In this document: positions 35,681 to 49,582 of the stretch, in pieces
Numbering within the stretch: the stretch's first letter is position 1
Layout of the letters: the number at the start of each line of letters is the position of its first letter
Source: Orthonyx spaldingii
Taxonomy: Eukaryota > Chordata > Aves > Passeriformes > Orthonychidae
Length of the DNA stretch: 64,000 nucleotides
Assembly: GCA_013397795.1 (NCBI GenBank)
Contig: VZTJ01005968.1
Span: forward strand, 1,042,684 to 1,106,683
Direction of reading: 5' to 3'
Notes under the pieces: generated by a model
The model's input: only the letters and a program-made list of their open reading frames with translations
Told to the model about the DNA's origin: nothing
The model's database searches: none
Made by a program: the position numbers and the translations under genes

Positions 35681-36260
35681 TCTAGTTGCTGCTAGAACTC
35701 CAATTTTTTAAAATCTTGGCTGTTTTTTCCCCTTCAGCAAAGGTTCAGGAATTGTGGATAGGTGTCATATTGGAAACTTAACAGCACAGCTGCAGCTGAC
35801 AGCTTTGCCCAGTGCAGAAAACCCTCTCACAGGGTCCTGCACCTCCCAAACTGCTCTGCCAGGTCCTGTTCTGCTCCCTCCCACCAGAGCCATTCCCAAG
35901 GAGCAGGCAGGTAGGAACGGCAGGATGCTCTCCCCAGGAAGAAGCTGGTGCTGCCCGCGAGCTCAACCAGCCCTCTCCCTCCACACCTCCCCCGCCACGG
36001 CAGGACACGAGCATTCCCGCACTGTGACACGGATGGGACCTGGGGGGCTGGAACCCCCGGGAGGGACAGCGGCACCACCCTGCTCACGTCCAGCGGAGGT
36101 TCCTGCCCGTGCAGCGACACAGGCTGGGTCTGTTTCTGGATCTCCAGACTACTCCTTCATGGGTCAGCAAATCCGCACCTCCAAAATCCATCCACTCCTG
36201 GCCTCGCACGCGAGGAGCACTCCGGGCAGCTGGGAGGGGAATTGTCCTCCCTCTCTGGCA

Positions 36261-36341
36261 GGCACACCCAGCACCCCTCCTGCCCCTGGGCACACCCAGC
36301 ACCTGCCCACAGGTGGGACACCCAGCACCCCTCCTGCCCCG
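36261..36341. repeat. About 27-bp minisatellite, three copies
   Basis: ggcacacccagcacccctcc at 36261, ggcacacccagcacctgccc at 36289 and gggacacccagcacccctcc at 36315. It accounts for proline/histidine-rich open frames in this GC-rich interval. Confidence 0.85.
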
Positions 36342-39300
36342 CCGCCAGCCCCACGCCCCCCGCTGCCACCCGCTATCGCTGCCCAGTGAGGGAGCCTTCC
36401 ATGAGCGGCACCTGGGGACCAAGTTCCCCAAAGGATGATATCTCCGGCCAGTACGGAGGCACTTCCATCCCCAGAGGAGCTTCAAAACCAAATCTTTTCC
36501 ACGAGCAGCTTGGCTGTAACCATTTCTACTCACTGCTGAAGGACTGGCTGCGGATCCTTGAGATCAGATTCATCAGATATTGCCCAGGACACCACTTCAG
36601 ACTGCAAAAGCTCATGCCTGCTCAGAAGGCACCCGCCTTCTGTTTCTGGAAAACCTCTATTTCACGCTTCTGTCATTTTTCAAAGCAGAGAATTCACATC
36701 ATGAAATTATCATGGAATCACACACAAAAGGAAAGTGCAGGTTATGCCAGATCCTGACGTTAAACTCTCCTCTCTCTCCTTCCCCATCCCTACCTGTACT
36801 TATTCCTCTTCTCCTGTTTTGTTTCACTTAAAAATTCACATTTCTTTCCTCCCACTCAACTACTGTAATAAACTGGCACCAGCTCCTGCTGGAAACACGC
36901 TGATTGAGATGTACTAATCCATGTAAAATCCTTTTCACTGTTCTACATCGGCAAGGTGAAGTTGGAAAAGATTCTTTTGCAGTTTGAGGTGACTACAGTG
37001 TTTACAGGAATGGCTCTGCCACAGCAGGTGTCACCTATTCCCACATTACTGCAAAGAGCCAGTCAAACTATCCATTATTAAATGAGCCCCTTTCTTGTCT
37101 AGTAATTGTTTAAGGCTCATTCCTGCTTCCCACAAAGGTGTTGGTCCCTGCTGGCAGTGGCTGGTCTGGCACAGAAGGTGCCCAGAGCTGCTGCCATCAC
37201 CACTGGTCGTTACATGGAAAACAAAACTGGGGGTATTCCAGCCTCTCAGAGCAAGTCTGCTATAATGAACTGTCCTTGGAATACCAAGTCAACTGGAAAA
37301 TAAGGATCCTCTTAATGCTTGGAATGTATATGTGAATATATATTACCTAATATTAATGAATATTAACATGAAAGCATTGTTATCTATACTGAAAGTGTGA
37401 CTCCAGTAAGCATAAGGACACCCAGTATATTCTGTAGATTCTATAGCTGTCCTAGACCTCACACAGCAGAACAAAACAGTCCCAGGATCCAAGAGAAATA
37501 CTGGTATAATAATGCTGGACCATGTCTGAGATCTAATGAAATGTACAGGTCCACCAGAGGACATCTATATCCTTGACTAAAATTCATCCAACAAATTTCA
37601 GTAAATAAAGTTGTGCAATTTTATTTCCAGGGAAAGAAAAGAAGGAACTACTTCTCTAGCAGGATCTCAGTGTCCGAGCAAGAGCACGGCTGTATGTGAG
37701 GGAGGAGATGCCCGGGGTCACTGTGTCCATGTCCATGTCCGTGTCCGGGTGGGAGCACTGCTGGTACCAGGCACCACATCCCGGGGAGCGGAGCCGCCCC
37801 AGTGCCCGGTGCCGGAGCAGCACGGCAGGGACCCACCGGGAAGCCACCAGGACCCTCTTCCCAGCGCTCTTGCTGCAGCAGGGAGGCCATGAGAAGCCGA
37901 AATGGAGATGCATTGGGAAAAGCCCGCGATCAGTGTCACGGTGACAGACCCGCAAATGGTGTCATCTGGAGCTGATGGACTCCCAGCTACCATGTCACCG
38001 CGATTTATCTCGCAGATTATGCGGCCACTGATGCGCTGGATTTACAGCAGCTCCTCACGTGACGGTGTCCCTGTGCAGCAGCTGACACTCACAACCTGCA
38101 CACCGTGATTTACAGATGTTCACAGAACCAAGGCAGCTCTCGCAGCTGCTCGGGGCTGTGCCGAGCGCCTGCGCCTGGCACAGGCTGTCCCATCCTCATC
38201 ATCAGCAAACCAGAGCGATTAAACACAGCACCACTGTCAACTCACGCGTTCTCACTGTCGCCCAGCAGCCTCTGCAGCCTTGTCACAGAGGCAGGAACCC
38301 CGTTGGCCTGCCAGGAGAGTGCACAGTGAAGCCACCCCCAAAAACAGGAAAAACTTCAAACCCAGCATCTAACTGACACCAAAAGCACCCAAGTAAATAG
38401 ACAGAGGAATAAACTCCTATGAAACATCATAAATATAATTTTAAAATACTCAAAGTGGCAATGAAGCCCTGCCTTTGCTCAAACTAGTGCAATTCCCCCC
38501 TCAGAGAAAAAAGGAAGGGAGGAGACAGTTTCAGCAAGCAGGGGGACAACACTGGGGGCTATCCAGTCCTCTCGCCTGCCTGTGACACTGCCCCAAATCC
38601 GTCCTCCTTCTCCTCATACTCCATCTGTTTTCCCTACAGCTTGGCCACATCTTTTGTCATGCATCTCACTATGAACAGCAGTGAGAAATACCAAATTCAA
38701 CAGATTTCTGATACACTGTACAATCAATTCAATGAAATTAAAACTTTCCCTTCTCTCAGCCTCTGTTTTCACACTTGACATCTCGAGCACTTTCCAGTTA
38801 GATTTAATGAACAAAAACTGTTCTCTTTTTTATTCCCTAAAGGCAAATACTACTTTTCTACCTCCTGGGGAAAAAATTGTTCAAAATCTGCTTCCTTTTG
38901 ATCAAGAAAGAGAGAGAGAAAGACTACATGTTTCTTAAAATAGCCTACTAGTATCCAGAAATATCAAAAACTCATTATAATGGATATATATATATCTTCA
39001 GACAATGGAGAACATGTACATTTTCACCATAATCTATCACTGGGAGGAAGGGATTTGTTGCCAGAGGAGGGGCCAAGTGCTGTGCTCACAGTAAGGATGG
39101 AGATCCAGTGTCTGACAGGCACGCAGATACACCCTCACTGGAAGAGCTGTGAGAACACAACCTGCGTTGTCCCTTCCAGCTTTAAAACCAGTGTCCTACC
39201 ACAGCCTCATCCCAGCACAAATGATACTCATGGGGCCATAGGGAACAAAAAGTTCTGCATTTCCAGAAATTCCTATTTTCCTTGCCTTTTCCTCCTCTTT

Positions 39301-42300
39301 GTGTGCTGTTTTTCCAGGAGGTGTTTAACTGCTAGCCCTTGAGCTGTGCTTCTCCCAGCACAGAACGAAGCCTGTCGGCGCCTGGCGCTGGGGATCAGCA
39401 GCAGGAGCTGAGTGCTGAGGGAGTCGTGCTCCTCCACCCTCCCCGCGGTGCCGTTCGCCACCAGCTGCACCACTGCAGGGCCGGGATCCCACAGGGAACA
39501 GAAACATTCCATGAAATCGGAATTTGGTCACTGCATCGCGCCGAGCACAGGAGAACCTCCCTGTCCCGAGTGCTTCCTACCCTCTGGGATATGGCCACAA
39601 CGCTGCCCAGCACAGCCTGCTCACCCACACCAGAGGGGCCCAAAGCCCACCCAGCAAAGCAACACTTCAGCCTTTTTCTGAAGTCAACAATATGGGTGTC
39701 TCAGCTACCTGTTTGGAATTTCTGCAAAGCATCTCCAAGGGTAACGGAACCAAGTGCTGACACTGAATCATCCCCAGACAGGAACCTCTCCACAGAAGGC
39801 CCTTCCCAGCTGCTTTAGGCAAACCAAGGTTGACTTTGCATATACGCAGGCATTTGTTTTTCCTTTGAAAACGGCTGTGTTAATTGCTGGCTGACTCCAC
39901 TGGCTCTGATAGGAGTTGGGAAGTCCAGAGGCAGCTGCTGCTGCATCCCCGGTGCAGAAGGAGACCCTGGTCCAGCTGATGCCTGGTTGTTTTTTTAAAT
40001 AAATATGTAATTTACAATATTGAACAAAATATGGAATAAATACCACTTGTCACTATCCAATGCTACAACTTCCCCTAAGCCTGTAATTACTTAGAAAAGC
40101 CTTTCACTACTGTACACATCTCCCACAGATTTTCCCTCAGTAAGTTCCGGCTGAAGCTGATGACTGTCAGCTGAGACAGGAGTTGATTTCAGCCTATTTA
40201 TCCTCCAGTTTGATCTATCCCACAGATGAGAAGAAACAAATTAGATGTTACTCATGTTTACTGGAAGTTCTCTGACAGCTCCAGCCAGGGCTGGCGTGGC
40301 CATGGAGGTCACACTGCCCACAGTCCCCTCCGGCAATGGCTCTCAGGAGGATGCCAGGTGCCAACAAGGAGAGGGAATGAAAAGGACATGGCTCATCTCC
40401 CAGGTGAAAACTGGGGAGTGGTCCTTGAGTCAGGAACCTGCTGAGCTCCATCCTGCCCAGCCCTGGGGACGCTGTCCCCAAGGGTCCCTGAGCGTCCCCA
40501 GCCAAACACACCTCCCAGCACTGGGAATCTTCACTCTGCTGGCCTGGCACCCTACACTTCTGAGGTGAGCAATGCCCAGCTGACAGGAGGAGGTTCCTGG
40601 TGCCTTTCCATGGCTCACATCCACGCCCCGAGTGCCACCGGCCGCAGAGCTGCCACTCCCAACAGGTGCCAGTCTGCATCTCTAAACATCAGGTGTTTTC
40701 TATGTCTTTTGGGCAAGAAGTACTCAAAATGCATTAACGTCTTGCTCTGTTAACAAAGAAACTATGGCAACACACACAGAGTTGCCAAGAGAATTACTGA
40801 AACAAGGTTTAATAGTTAATAAGCAGCCAGATGATGTCAGACTCATCTATTAAGACCGGTTTACATCTGCCTATTAGAACTTAATGTCCCAGAAAGTTGG
40901 GTTGGCCAGGACTAAATAGTCTTCCTTTTAGCCCAATTATCAGCAATAAAACCAATTTTCTAAAGAATAGGGTAGAGTTTTCCAAAACGTGGCCAGACCA
41001 AGCCTGTATTTTGTAGCATGACCATAATGTTCCTTTTGTTAAGGAGCAATTTTCTAGATGTCAGAGATGTGAATCAAAATTTAATGTGTGTGCGTGTGTG
41101 TGTTATGGAAATGGCAAATGCAGCAGTTGCTCGCTGCACACCCCGACTGCCAGGCAGCACAGGAAACCAAAGGCTTTCATTCCCATTTATGCCAGTGCAT
41201 TTCTGAGTGCACTGGAATTGTTCTTCTTCCTAATTGAGGTGATTGAGAATTCTTAAGAAATAATTTTCAGTGAAAATCTGTTTCTAAAATGGAATAATAA
41301 ATATTTTATGGAAAAGCATTAAATTGCAGATACACCTGCAGAGGGTTCTGTTTACCTATCTGGGTATATCCACCATGAGGAGACCCTGTGGCCCCACAGC
41401 TCCACACGTGGTGCTGGCCCTGGGAGCCTGCCCCATGGAGCTGGCTGTCCATGCCACCAGGAAACCTTCCACAGCCTCCAGCCACTGTTGCCTTCCTGTT
41501 TATTAAACCCACTACTACTTGTTTTGTTGCTGATGGAGATGGAGAAAAAGGTGCCTCCCTCCCTCTGGCACTATCACCTGGTCCCAGACCAAAGGCCAAC
41601 ATTCCCAGGTCGAGGTCACTGGACAGGGTCCACCTCCAGTCCCTCCCCAGGCTGCTGCCACGTCAAGGCTTTATTATGGATCAAGCACCCCCAGTTCCTG
41701 GCACCACTTCCATTCTTGCAAAGCTGCTCTCTAACCAGTTTCCTCCAAATCCCTCAGCTCCACTGCTGCTGCTGCCATCGCCAGAGATGCCGCAGCTGCA
41801 GGAGCATCCATCCCCTCAGACTGCCTGACACTGCTCTGTCTCTGGCATGCTCTATTCTTAGCAACCCTCAGATCATCAATCCTTTAAACCATCTCATCTC
41901 TGACCTACCACATCTTCTGCAACTCTCCTTCATTTCAGTCTCCACTGCTGCTTCCCCCGAAATCAATCAGAAACTCTCAAAGCTTTCAGAGGCAAAGACA
42001 GGACATTATTTCTGGACAGTTCCTCACTCTCTCCTGATTATGTCTGACTCCTTCCGCTCCCCTTACACTCAATGCAAAATTAAAGTCTCTGGAAAAAACT
42101 CCTCCTCCACTTCCTAAAGCTTTTTGTACCATCCATCTCTAACCATGGCATCCAGCACTAGAACTTCAGCCGACCCCAGAGGAGCTGCCAGGCATTCAGA
42201 GCCAGCCCAAGAGACATGGGGGGAATGGAGTGGTTCCCCCAACACGCCTCGGGATCAGCCGTGGGCTCCCCAGGCAGAGCAGAACTGGCACCCACCTCCC

Positions 42301-42852
42301 ACAGCCACCCTGAACCCGGCTGCACTTGCAACACCATGGCTCTGCCCGATTTTGCCCAATTTCAACCCATCTGGCAACTTCTCACTAGAGCACGGTGACT
42401 GCAAAAGAGGAATTGAACACGTGCTCCCACCAGAGCTGGCCAGCCATGGGCAGGTGGGACAGGGAGGTCACCTGAGCCACCACAGCACACGCAGCTGTGA
42501 CAGCCCTCCAGAACCTGATGCACCTGGGCAGCCCTGATGTTTTGGGAACACAAAGTACAAGATTTAGTGGAATTTCTCATGTGTACGCAATCCCCCAGCA
42601 AGGAAAAGCATTAAACAGCTTTAAAAGACTCAGCTCTTCATGTGAACATCACGGGAGAGATATGGAAACGTTCTCTTCTCTGTGAAGTGAACAGCTGAGT
42701 AACTCGTACCAGATGGACCATATTTGGATCTCTCTCTCATAAATACAATATTCACCATTTGGAATGAAACGAGCGGAGCAGCTGTCCATTGTCCCACTTG
42801 GAGGGGTTTTGTTCATTAAATAAGCAGAAGTCAAGTGTCTGTGGAAGGAAAC

Positions 42853-43146
42853 TCACAGAATCCCAGGACCACTCAGGTTGGAAAAGTCCTCCCAGGACCA
42901 CTCAGGTTGGAAAAGCCCTACAGGATCACCAAGTCCAAACTGTGCCCCATCCCCACCTTGTCCCCAGCCCAGAGCACTGAGTGCCACTTCCAGTCGTTCC
43001 TTGGATACCTCCAGGGATGGGGACTCCAAACCTCCCTGGGCAGCCCCTGCCAAGGCCTGAGCACCCTTTCCACAGGGAAATTCCTCCTGATGTCCAACCT
43101 GAATCTCCCCTGACATAACTTGAGGCCATTTCCTCTCATCCTGTCA
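42853..43146 (-). mobile_element. CR1 LINE 3' region with internal duplication
   Basis: Plus strand starts tcacagaatcccaggaccac. A 29-bp unit cccaggaccactcaggttgg plus aaaag(t/c)cc is duplicated at 42862 and 42891. It continues with ggatcaccaagtccaaactg, agagcactgagtgccacttc, gttccttggatacctccagg, cacagggaaattcctcctga and ttgaggccatttcctctcat. Minus strand. The duplication is local to this copy. Confidence 0.92.
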
Positions 43147-43379
43147 CAGATTGCCAGCCAATGCAAGCACAAAAAATGTGTCAGTGAATCCCTGATTCTC
43201 TGTTGCCAGGGCATCAGAATAATGATTACTGGAGTTTCAAAACCAGACAAGGTTCTTGCTAAGCTAGGAGTCCTGTCATTTCATCCCATGAGCAGTGCCA
43301 CTGGAAGGGGTACAGCTATTCCCCTAAGGGAAGGTTGCTTTTCCTCTCTACACGGACCCCACAACAGCTACAAAAATAA

Positions 43380-43510
43380 GCAATAATTAAACGGCAGCCT
43401 AATCTATTGTCTTTATTTATGATAAATTATGAATTACTGTATTATGGACATTCATTAAATTCAGAAGGCTGCTAAATAAAATGTATCAATATTCATAACT
43501 CCCCAACCTA
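43380..43510. promoter_or_regulatory. Candidate AT-rich non-coding element
   Basis: Block with gcaataattaaacggc, gataaattatgaattact, ggacattcattaaattcaga and gtatcaatattcataactcc. Many TAAT cores and no repeat match. Suggestive only. Confidence 0.3.
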
Positions 43511-44405
43511 GTGCCCACATAATTTAATGCCAGACTTCCATGACTCCAGCGAGGCCAGCAGCAGACTGTGCCAGGAGGATTTGGGTCCTGCTGGAGTAGG
43601 CGTAGAGGGAGCATAAATCTAAACTAGGGATGAGATGACTCAGTTGAGACCGTTTGAATGAGGCAGACGATAAAAATACCCAAAAGACGTAAGGCAAATC
43701 TCAAAAACACTCCTTTGGTTCTAAACCAGCAAGGCTGGGCTATGTTTTCCTACTCGTTGCCAAACCAAGCTCTGCAGTGAGATGGGGATAAGGCTGGGAC
43801 GAGCCTTGGTGTGGCCAGCAGGGTTCAAACCCACACGGCTTCCCCAGTCCGGCTCTGCACCCTCCCAGCACTGTGCTCCTCACACTGCTCTGGTGACACA
43901 GCTCATGTCCAGGCCGACTGGAAAATGCTGGGAAATGTTCTGAATGGCTGGGGAAGAACCGCAAACCCAGAGGCAGGTCTGGGGTGCTGGCACCCCAAAA
44001 GCACTGACGGGACCATCAGCCCCACGCCAGGGCGGGAGAAGCTGCGAGGGCTCTGCGGTGGGGGCTGCTCCCACAGCACGTGGAAGAGACTGCCAGGGCT
44101 CTTCCCTTTCCAAATTAAATCCCTCCAAGGATACACACTCATTTTTTTCAGGCTTCAGTTCTGAAGCAGAATAAGCCATCTTTATCTTACTATTTTAAAA
44201 AGTAAATTTTCCATAGGAAACTGGAGCTTTGCCTCTTTCAGAAGTAAGGATTTTCTCTCCATAATTGCCATTAAGTCATGGACACTCATTTAATTAAAGG
44301 CTCTCTGCAATTTGACAAGAATCTCTAGAAATAATTTCTCCTTCGAATTACCTCTTTGAGAGGTTTTCTGACAAGATGTAATTGAGAGACTGACCTTCGC
44401 TGGGA

Positions 44406-44414
44406 GGGGGGGGG
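44406..44414. repeat. Poly-G run of nine
   Basis: tgggaggggggggggagctc contains an uninterrupted run of about nine G; length is prone to sequencing error. Confidence 0.8.
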
Positions 44415-44624
44415 AGCTCACAGAGTCCTGTTCAGGAGCTGAAGGATGAGGGCTGGAGGGATCTGAAACACAATCAATGGTCTCTTACGCCCTCCTGAAT
44501 AACCCTGGAGTCCCAAAGTATTTTTCAGAAAGAACTTCAAGCCCTTGGTTTAATCCAGTCTCGTCCCTGTCAATAGCCCAGTGGAGTGAGGGGAAATAGG
44601 AACTGTTGCCAGACAGCATTTGAA

Positions 44625-44760
44625 GTTCCTGTTTTTAATTAATAATGTCAAACATGTGCTGCACATTTCAATGGCGCTTGAGAGACATGCACATTGTAAA
44701 TCATTCCTTGTTAACTAATTATGAAATGCAAAGTCATTGCCAATTTACCATTGCCAGACA
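44625..44760. promoter_or_regulatory. Candidate AT-rich non-coding element
   Basis: Contains tttttaattaataatgtcaa, acatgtgctgcacatttcaa, ttgttaactaattatgaaat and gcaaagtcattgcc. Dense TAAT and octamer-like cores without transposon similarity. Conservation untested. Confidence 0.3.
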
Positions 44761-47700
44761 ACGCTACAGCTGCTTTCACATGACACAATAGGCTTAGGCT
44801 TTAAGACAGATTCTTTAAAGGCAGTAAGTGATGAGCAGGAAAATCGGGCCCTTTTCATGATGGCAATGGAGGATCCCCACTGTTTTGAACAGAGAACTTA
44901 CTCAGAGACTGAACTATTGTATTCCTGCTATGATACCTGAAGCTGCTGCCTCAAAATCATTGAAGACACAAACATGGTTTTCTCTCTTTTCCTATTTTTC
45001 TGTTTCCTTGTTCACTTGCCCACAGCTCACTCAGTCACTCTCAGTGACATCTCTGCTCAGCATCTGCCTCTTCCTCGTACACAGCACATGGACCCGAGGA
45101 TGCAGATGCTGGAAGCTGTGCTCCAGCTGACACCAGTCTCAGAGATGAGGCTGCAGCCTGGCAGCGTGTCTTTAATAACCATATCTCACATTAGCAGAAC
45201 ATCTTTGTTTACGCCTAACACACCACATGACATTCAGCAGTATATGAGGAAGGAGTGTAATTAAATCTATACTGCAATTGTCAAAACAAACAAGCAACGT
45301 TTATTTTGCTCATTTGCTGATACAGATTCGCAGTGGAAGTGGAAAAGTGGAAGTGTTGTGTGGTGGATGTGGCGGATGGAAGGACGGCAGAGCGGGTGGC
45401 GGGGTTGGGTGGTGAGTGACGATGGCCGGGCGTTGGGAGCAGCTGCCGGCGCCTCTCGCGCACCTCGAGGTCCATCGGGGGTGGAAGAGCCAGGGGGCAG
45501 AGCCTCGTGGTGTCAGACAGAAATGGTAACTGGATCAACCCAACAAGCCACCCTGTGCCCGCGCTAGTGTCCCTCAAAGGGCTCTCCTCTGAACTACTCT
45601 TTAATTAACTGCCAGTAATTAGTGTCACCCAAGCAGCCTCAGCAGAGTGCCTCTCAATGGCCTCTTGCTGCCCTCCAAACACAGTGTGCTTTAATTAGGA
45701 GCTGGTCTTGGCCGGGTTGTTGGGTCTGTGTGGCCCCAAACCCACCTCCCTGGTGCTGACCTGCTGGTCACACTGCACCAGGGCAGCCACTAGGCTCCCA
45801 GAGGGGAAAAAATGGAGGATTTATGGGTGTGTGTCCCTACTGGGGGCACACTGATCCCTTAACACCACCCAAGGCAGCTCCAAACACCAGGGCTGGACAC
45901 ACACAGGTCTGATGTGCAGTGAGCAGCCATGGCACTGCACTGGGAGAGCCCTGGTGTCAGAGGGACCAACAGAGAGGGATGAGTTTAAAGCAACATAAAG
46001 TGATCAGTCTAATAGAAGCAGAAGCTCCAACAGAACAATCAGGTACCATTTTCCCTTTCCATCTGTCTCTTCCCCCTGTTCACATCCCAGCATATCGGCT
46101 GCAGGGGTGCCTATCAGGACACCCCACATGCTCCTGGTGCCAGCTGTGGGGAGCACAAGTCCAACGTGGGGGCACAGCACAGCCTGAGGGCTCCCAGCCC
46201 AGAGCAGCAGGTGGCCCCTACACAGTCGAATGGGTCACTTCCAGCTCTTCAGTCAAGCTGGCAGCTCTAACACCTTGACACCCACATGCCTAAAGAGAGG
46301 ACTCTGTGACCCATGACACTCATGACCAAGGACAAACCACCATGGCCCAAGCAAGAGCATCGCTGCTGGGCGGTGCTGGGACCACCTGGGCAGACACTTC
46401 TGTGTGCCCAGAGCCAACAAAACAAGTAAGAGTTCACCTGCAGGCAGAGGTGTAGAACATCCTGATGCACCAAACACTCCCCAGCAGCTGCAGGAAGGAA
46501 TTCAGGTATGTAGGACATGGACCTGACAGCGCTGTACAGCTCTGCTCGAGCCCAGCACCAACGAGCGCTGCTGCGTTCAGACCTACTTTGCAGCAAACCT
46601 TATGCTGAATTTGCATCGTGTTGAGACACAAAGAACTTGCAAGCAGTGGGGCTTCACAGAAAGGTTTAAAAACAAACCTGAGGAATGGAGCTGCCACTTA
46701 GGTCACACGTGGGAGATCTGACCTTGGGTCTATCAGAACGGCCCCAATCACACTCCTGACAGTAGATCCTCATGAGGAACCAGCGTGAGACAAGCTGGGT
46801 GCACCTGAGGGCCATGAAGGGAAGCTGACTAGATAGCTACAGCCATGGTACATCCTCATCCTAAAGAAAAGAATTACTTCTTTGCAAATGTGCCTGTATT
46901 TATGGCACCATAGGTGATTTCCTACATTTAATAATTATTCTTGACCACAGTTACAGATTTGACCTTTCCCCACCCAGTGGGAAGGCTGTTGTTGATGGCA
47001 GAGAAGAGGCTCTCTGACAGCACTGGTCGGAAACACAGACAGCTCCGGGCAGAACGATGCCCCTATCCAGATTTGCCAAGGACAAGGAGATTGACAACAA
47101 TCTGTGTGCTAATGAAACCTGAGGGCAGCTTCCCTGAAACCTGGACGGGGCTTTCAGCTCCCCCCTTGGCTCATGGCTCTGCTCCTGCCTGGCAGTGGAA
47201 AGGCCACATCCCACACCCCACTGCAATCTCAGCAGCACTTCGCTCACCTTCTTGTTCCTTTGAAAATTCTGACAATGTCATGTTCTGCTCGAAGCCTGAG
47301 CCGGCTGCCAGGCACCCAGAGCAGGTGTCTGAGGTGCAGACAGGCACACACAGGGGTGACCCGACAGCCTGGGGTACTGCGACAGAGAGAGGAGCAAACA
47401 CGGAGCACCCAGCCAGCTGGGCACGGCCACCACTGCCCGCCCTGCATCACTCCCTGCCTGAAATGCCAGTTTATTGTTGCTATTTTTCTTTATGCTCTGT
47501 GACATTAGCAAGATAAATTTAGAAACAACAGACTATTTCTTTATATAGCAACAGCCAACCTGTGGAAAGCAGCGCCCCGAGACTGCAGGAGAACAGATTC
47601 TCCAGTTGTTTTTTTTTTAAGAGTTGTCAGGCTGTATTACCACTCGCAGGCTGACGAGCTCAGGGAGCAATGGGGACGCTCACACTCTGTACAGCAGCGA

Positions 47701-49582
47701 GAGCAGGAGATGTTCCTGCCCAGCCGGCTCCATTGTGCGTGCTGGTAGGAGCACGCACGGAGACTGGGATGGCTCAGGGATCTCACCGGGGTAGGTGTGG
47801 CACAGAAAGTTAAGGAGCGCTGCAGTCTGGTCAGGGAAAATGAGAACAAAATGAGTCAGTAGCTTTACACGAGAGTTCTGCTGGAGCCCTGCTCAGGCAG
47901 AGCCCAGCCCTGGCCCCGCAGTGCTGGGGCTGTGGTGGCAGAGGGGACCCTGCCCTCACCCCGCAGGCACCACGGTCCCTGACCAGACCTGCCCGTTGCT
48001 ATGGAAATACAGATAATAACGAGCAGCACGAGTAATCCTAGAGATGCACCAGTTGCTAACGTGAAATCCAATGCACTTTATCGTGCTGTAATAGTATCCC
48101 ACCCTCCTGCAACCACACAACTGCGTCCTGGAGAGAAGGAGCCACCTGGGAGATGGGAAAACAACAAGGCTTTGTATTAAAAGGTCGAGAAATGGCTTAC
48201 AAGGACATTTGAAGTAGACAGACCATGGCTAACCTCCGTGCCACCACACTTGGGAAGGCCCTGACACTGTATTCAGAAGATTTAAAACATTAATTAATAG
48301 AAAAAAACAGCAATATTAATAATTAAGAACACTTTTCCAAGAAAGAGCCACATTAAATCCTGTCACCACAGGTAACTGAAGCCCTCAGACCCGGCGTATT
48401 TTTTCTGTGCACCCAAGGAGGGCCACAAAGGCTGCTCAGGGCCGAGAGAAGGAGCCGTCCACTTCTTGTTTAACTTTGTGTTCTCTGCAGCAACAAACAG
48501 TGAGGTATTGAGACAGAATTGCTGGGCTCACAGCAGCAACCAGTGTGTGACGGATCACACCTGAGCATTTTTAAGTGAGAATTTAAAAACCATTGATAAC
48601 AAAACAGAATTCAGCTTTACCTTTCTTTTTCAATTACACGAGAGGATTTAAAAGGTCTGAGACTGAAACATAAATCTTTTGCAGAACAACCTCCCTCATT
48701 CTAGTTGATATCACATATTCTATCATTTATGTCTCCTGACCATCATTGCTTTTCCCAAACCAATCCAGAAGCATTGGAGTTTCCCGCAGATTCAATGTGT
48801 AACAGCCCTGGGACAAGAACTCTTTGTAACATAGAGGGCCCAAGAATATTTTCTACCATCAGCTGCTTCTGGTTTTCAGTCAAAAGAGGCTTTTACTACT
48901 TGCCACACCAGCAAATTTATTGTGAGTCATGAAAGACAGTCTTGTTCCTCCTGCTGTGTCACTGGGGCTGGTGACAACTACCAGAACACTGGGAAAATAC
49001 ACCAAAAAGTCAAACTGTGCACCAGCCATAGTGCATTTGAGCTGCAAGAGAGGCAACAGAAAAGACATTTCATTTTGAAATGCCATTTCCTTGTTTTCCA
49101 GCACTCCAGCACTGCTGCACACACTGCAATTACAGCACTGAAGGATGGTCTCTGCTGCAGCCTTTTACACCACTGGAGCTCCAAAAACAATAGACAAAAA
49201 TCTCCTGGAAAAGGGCTAAACTGGCAGTTATGCTCATATCTTGGCAGCTGGATGGATCAGCACCATGAAAGCATGGTGATGTCTGGTTTGGGGCTGTGGT
49301 TTTTTGGCACGTGCAGGTTAATGAACACACAGCCTCCACCACGAACCCCTCCAGGGTCTGGGAGCAGCGTGGCTCTGCCCTCGGCACAGCTCCCCAAGCA
49401 CAGCCACTGCCCCTGCAGCACCCACAGCTGCCGTGGGTGTCCTCACACACACGAGTCCGAAGGAGGCCCCTCAGCAGAGAGCTTTAAAAGGCAGCAGGCA
49501 CTGAACCACAGCAGAAACCCTTGTCTCCCTCCACAGGCACTTAAGGCAGCTCAACAGCTTTTCCCCCCTCAACAGGCAGCTC

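Noticed and set aside
35948..36757. Plus-strand open frame of 269 codons
   Set aside because: Runs through GC-rich DNA and the 27-bp minisatellite; proline/serine-rich low-complexity product without recognisable domains.
38590..38640. Minus-strand EYEEKED-like peptide as a possible STK32C N-terminal exon end
   Set aside because: Resembles the acidic end of the family N-terminus only loosely, and there is no GT donor in the needed phase.
41488..42117. Plus-strand open frame of 209 codons, leucine/serine/histidine-rich
   Set aside because: No family resemblance, no splice or promoter context, and amino-acid bias expected from pyrimidine-rich intron sequence.
45420..45480. Minus-strand MDLEVRERRRQLLP peptide in a small GC-rich patch
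   Set aside because: Looks coding-like but is short, has no convincing donor, and matches no family I know.
47640..47850. Minus-strand 70-codon cysteine/serine-rich frame next to an accccg/gtgagat donor-like site
   Set aside because: The donor-like site alone is not enough; there is no acceptor, conserved domain or neighbouring exon.
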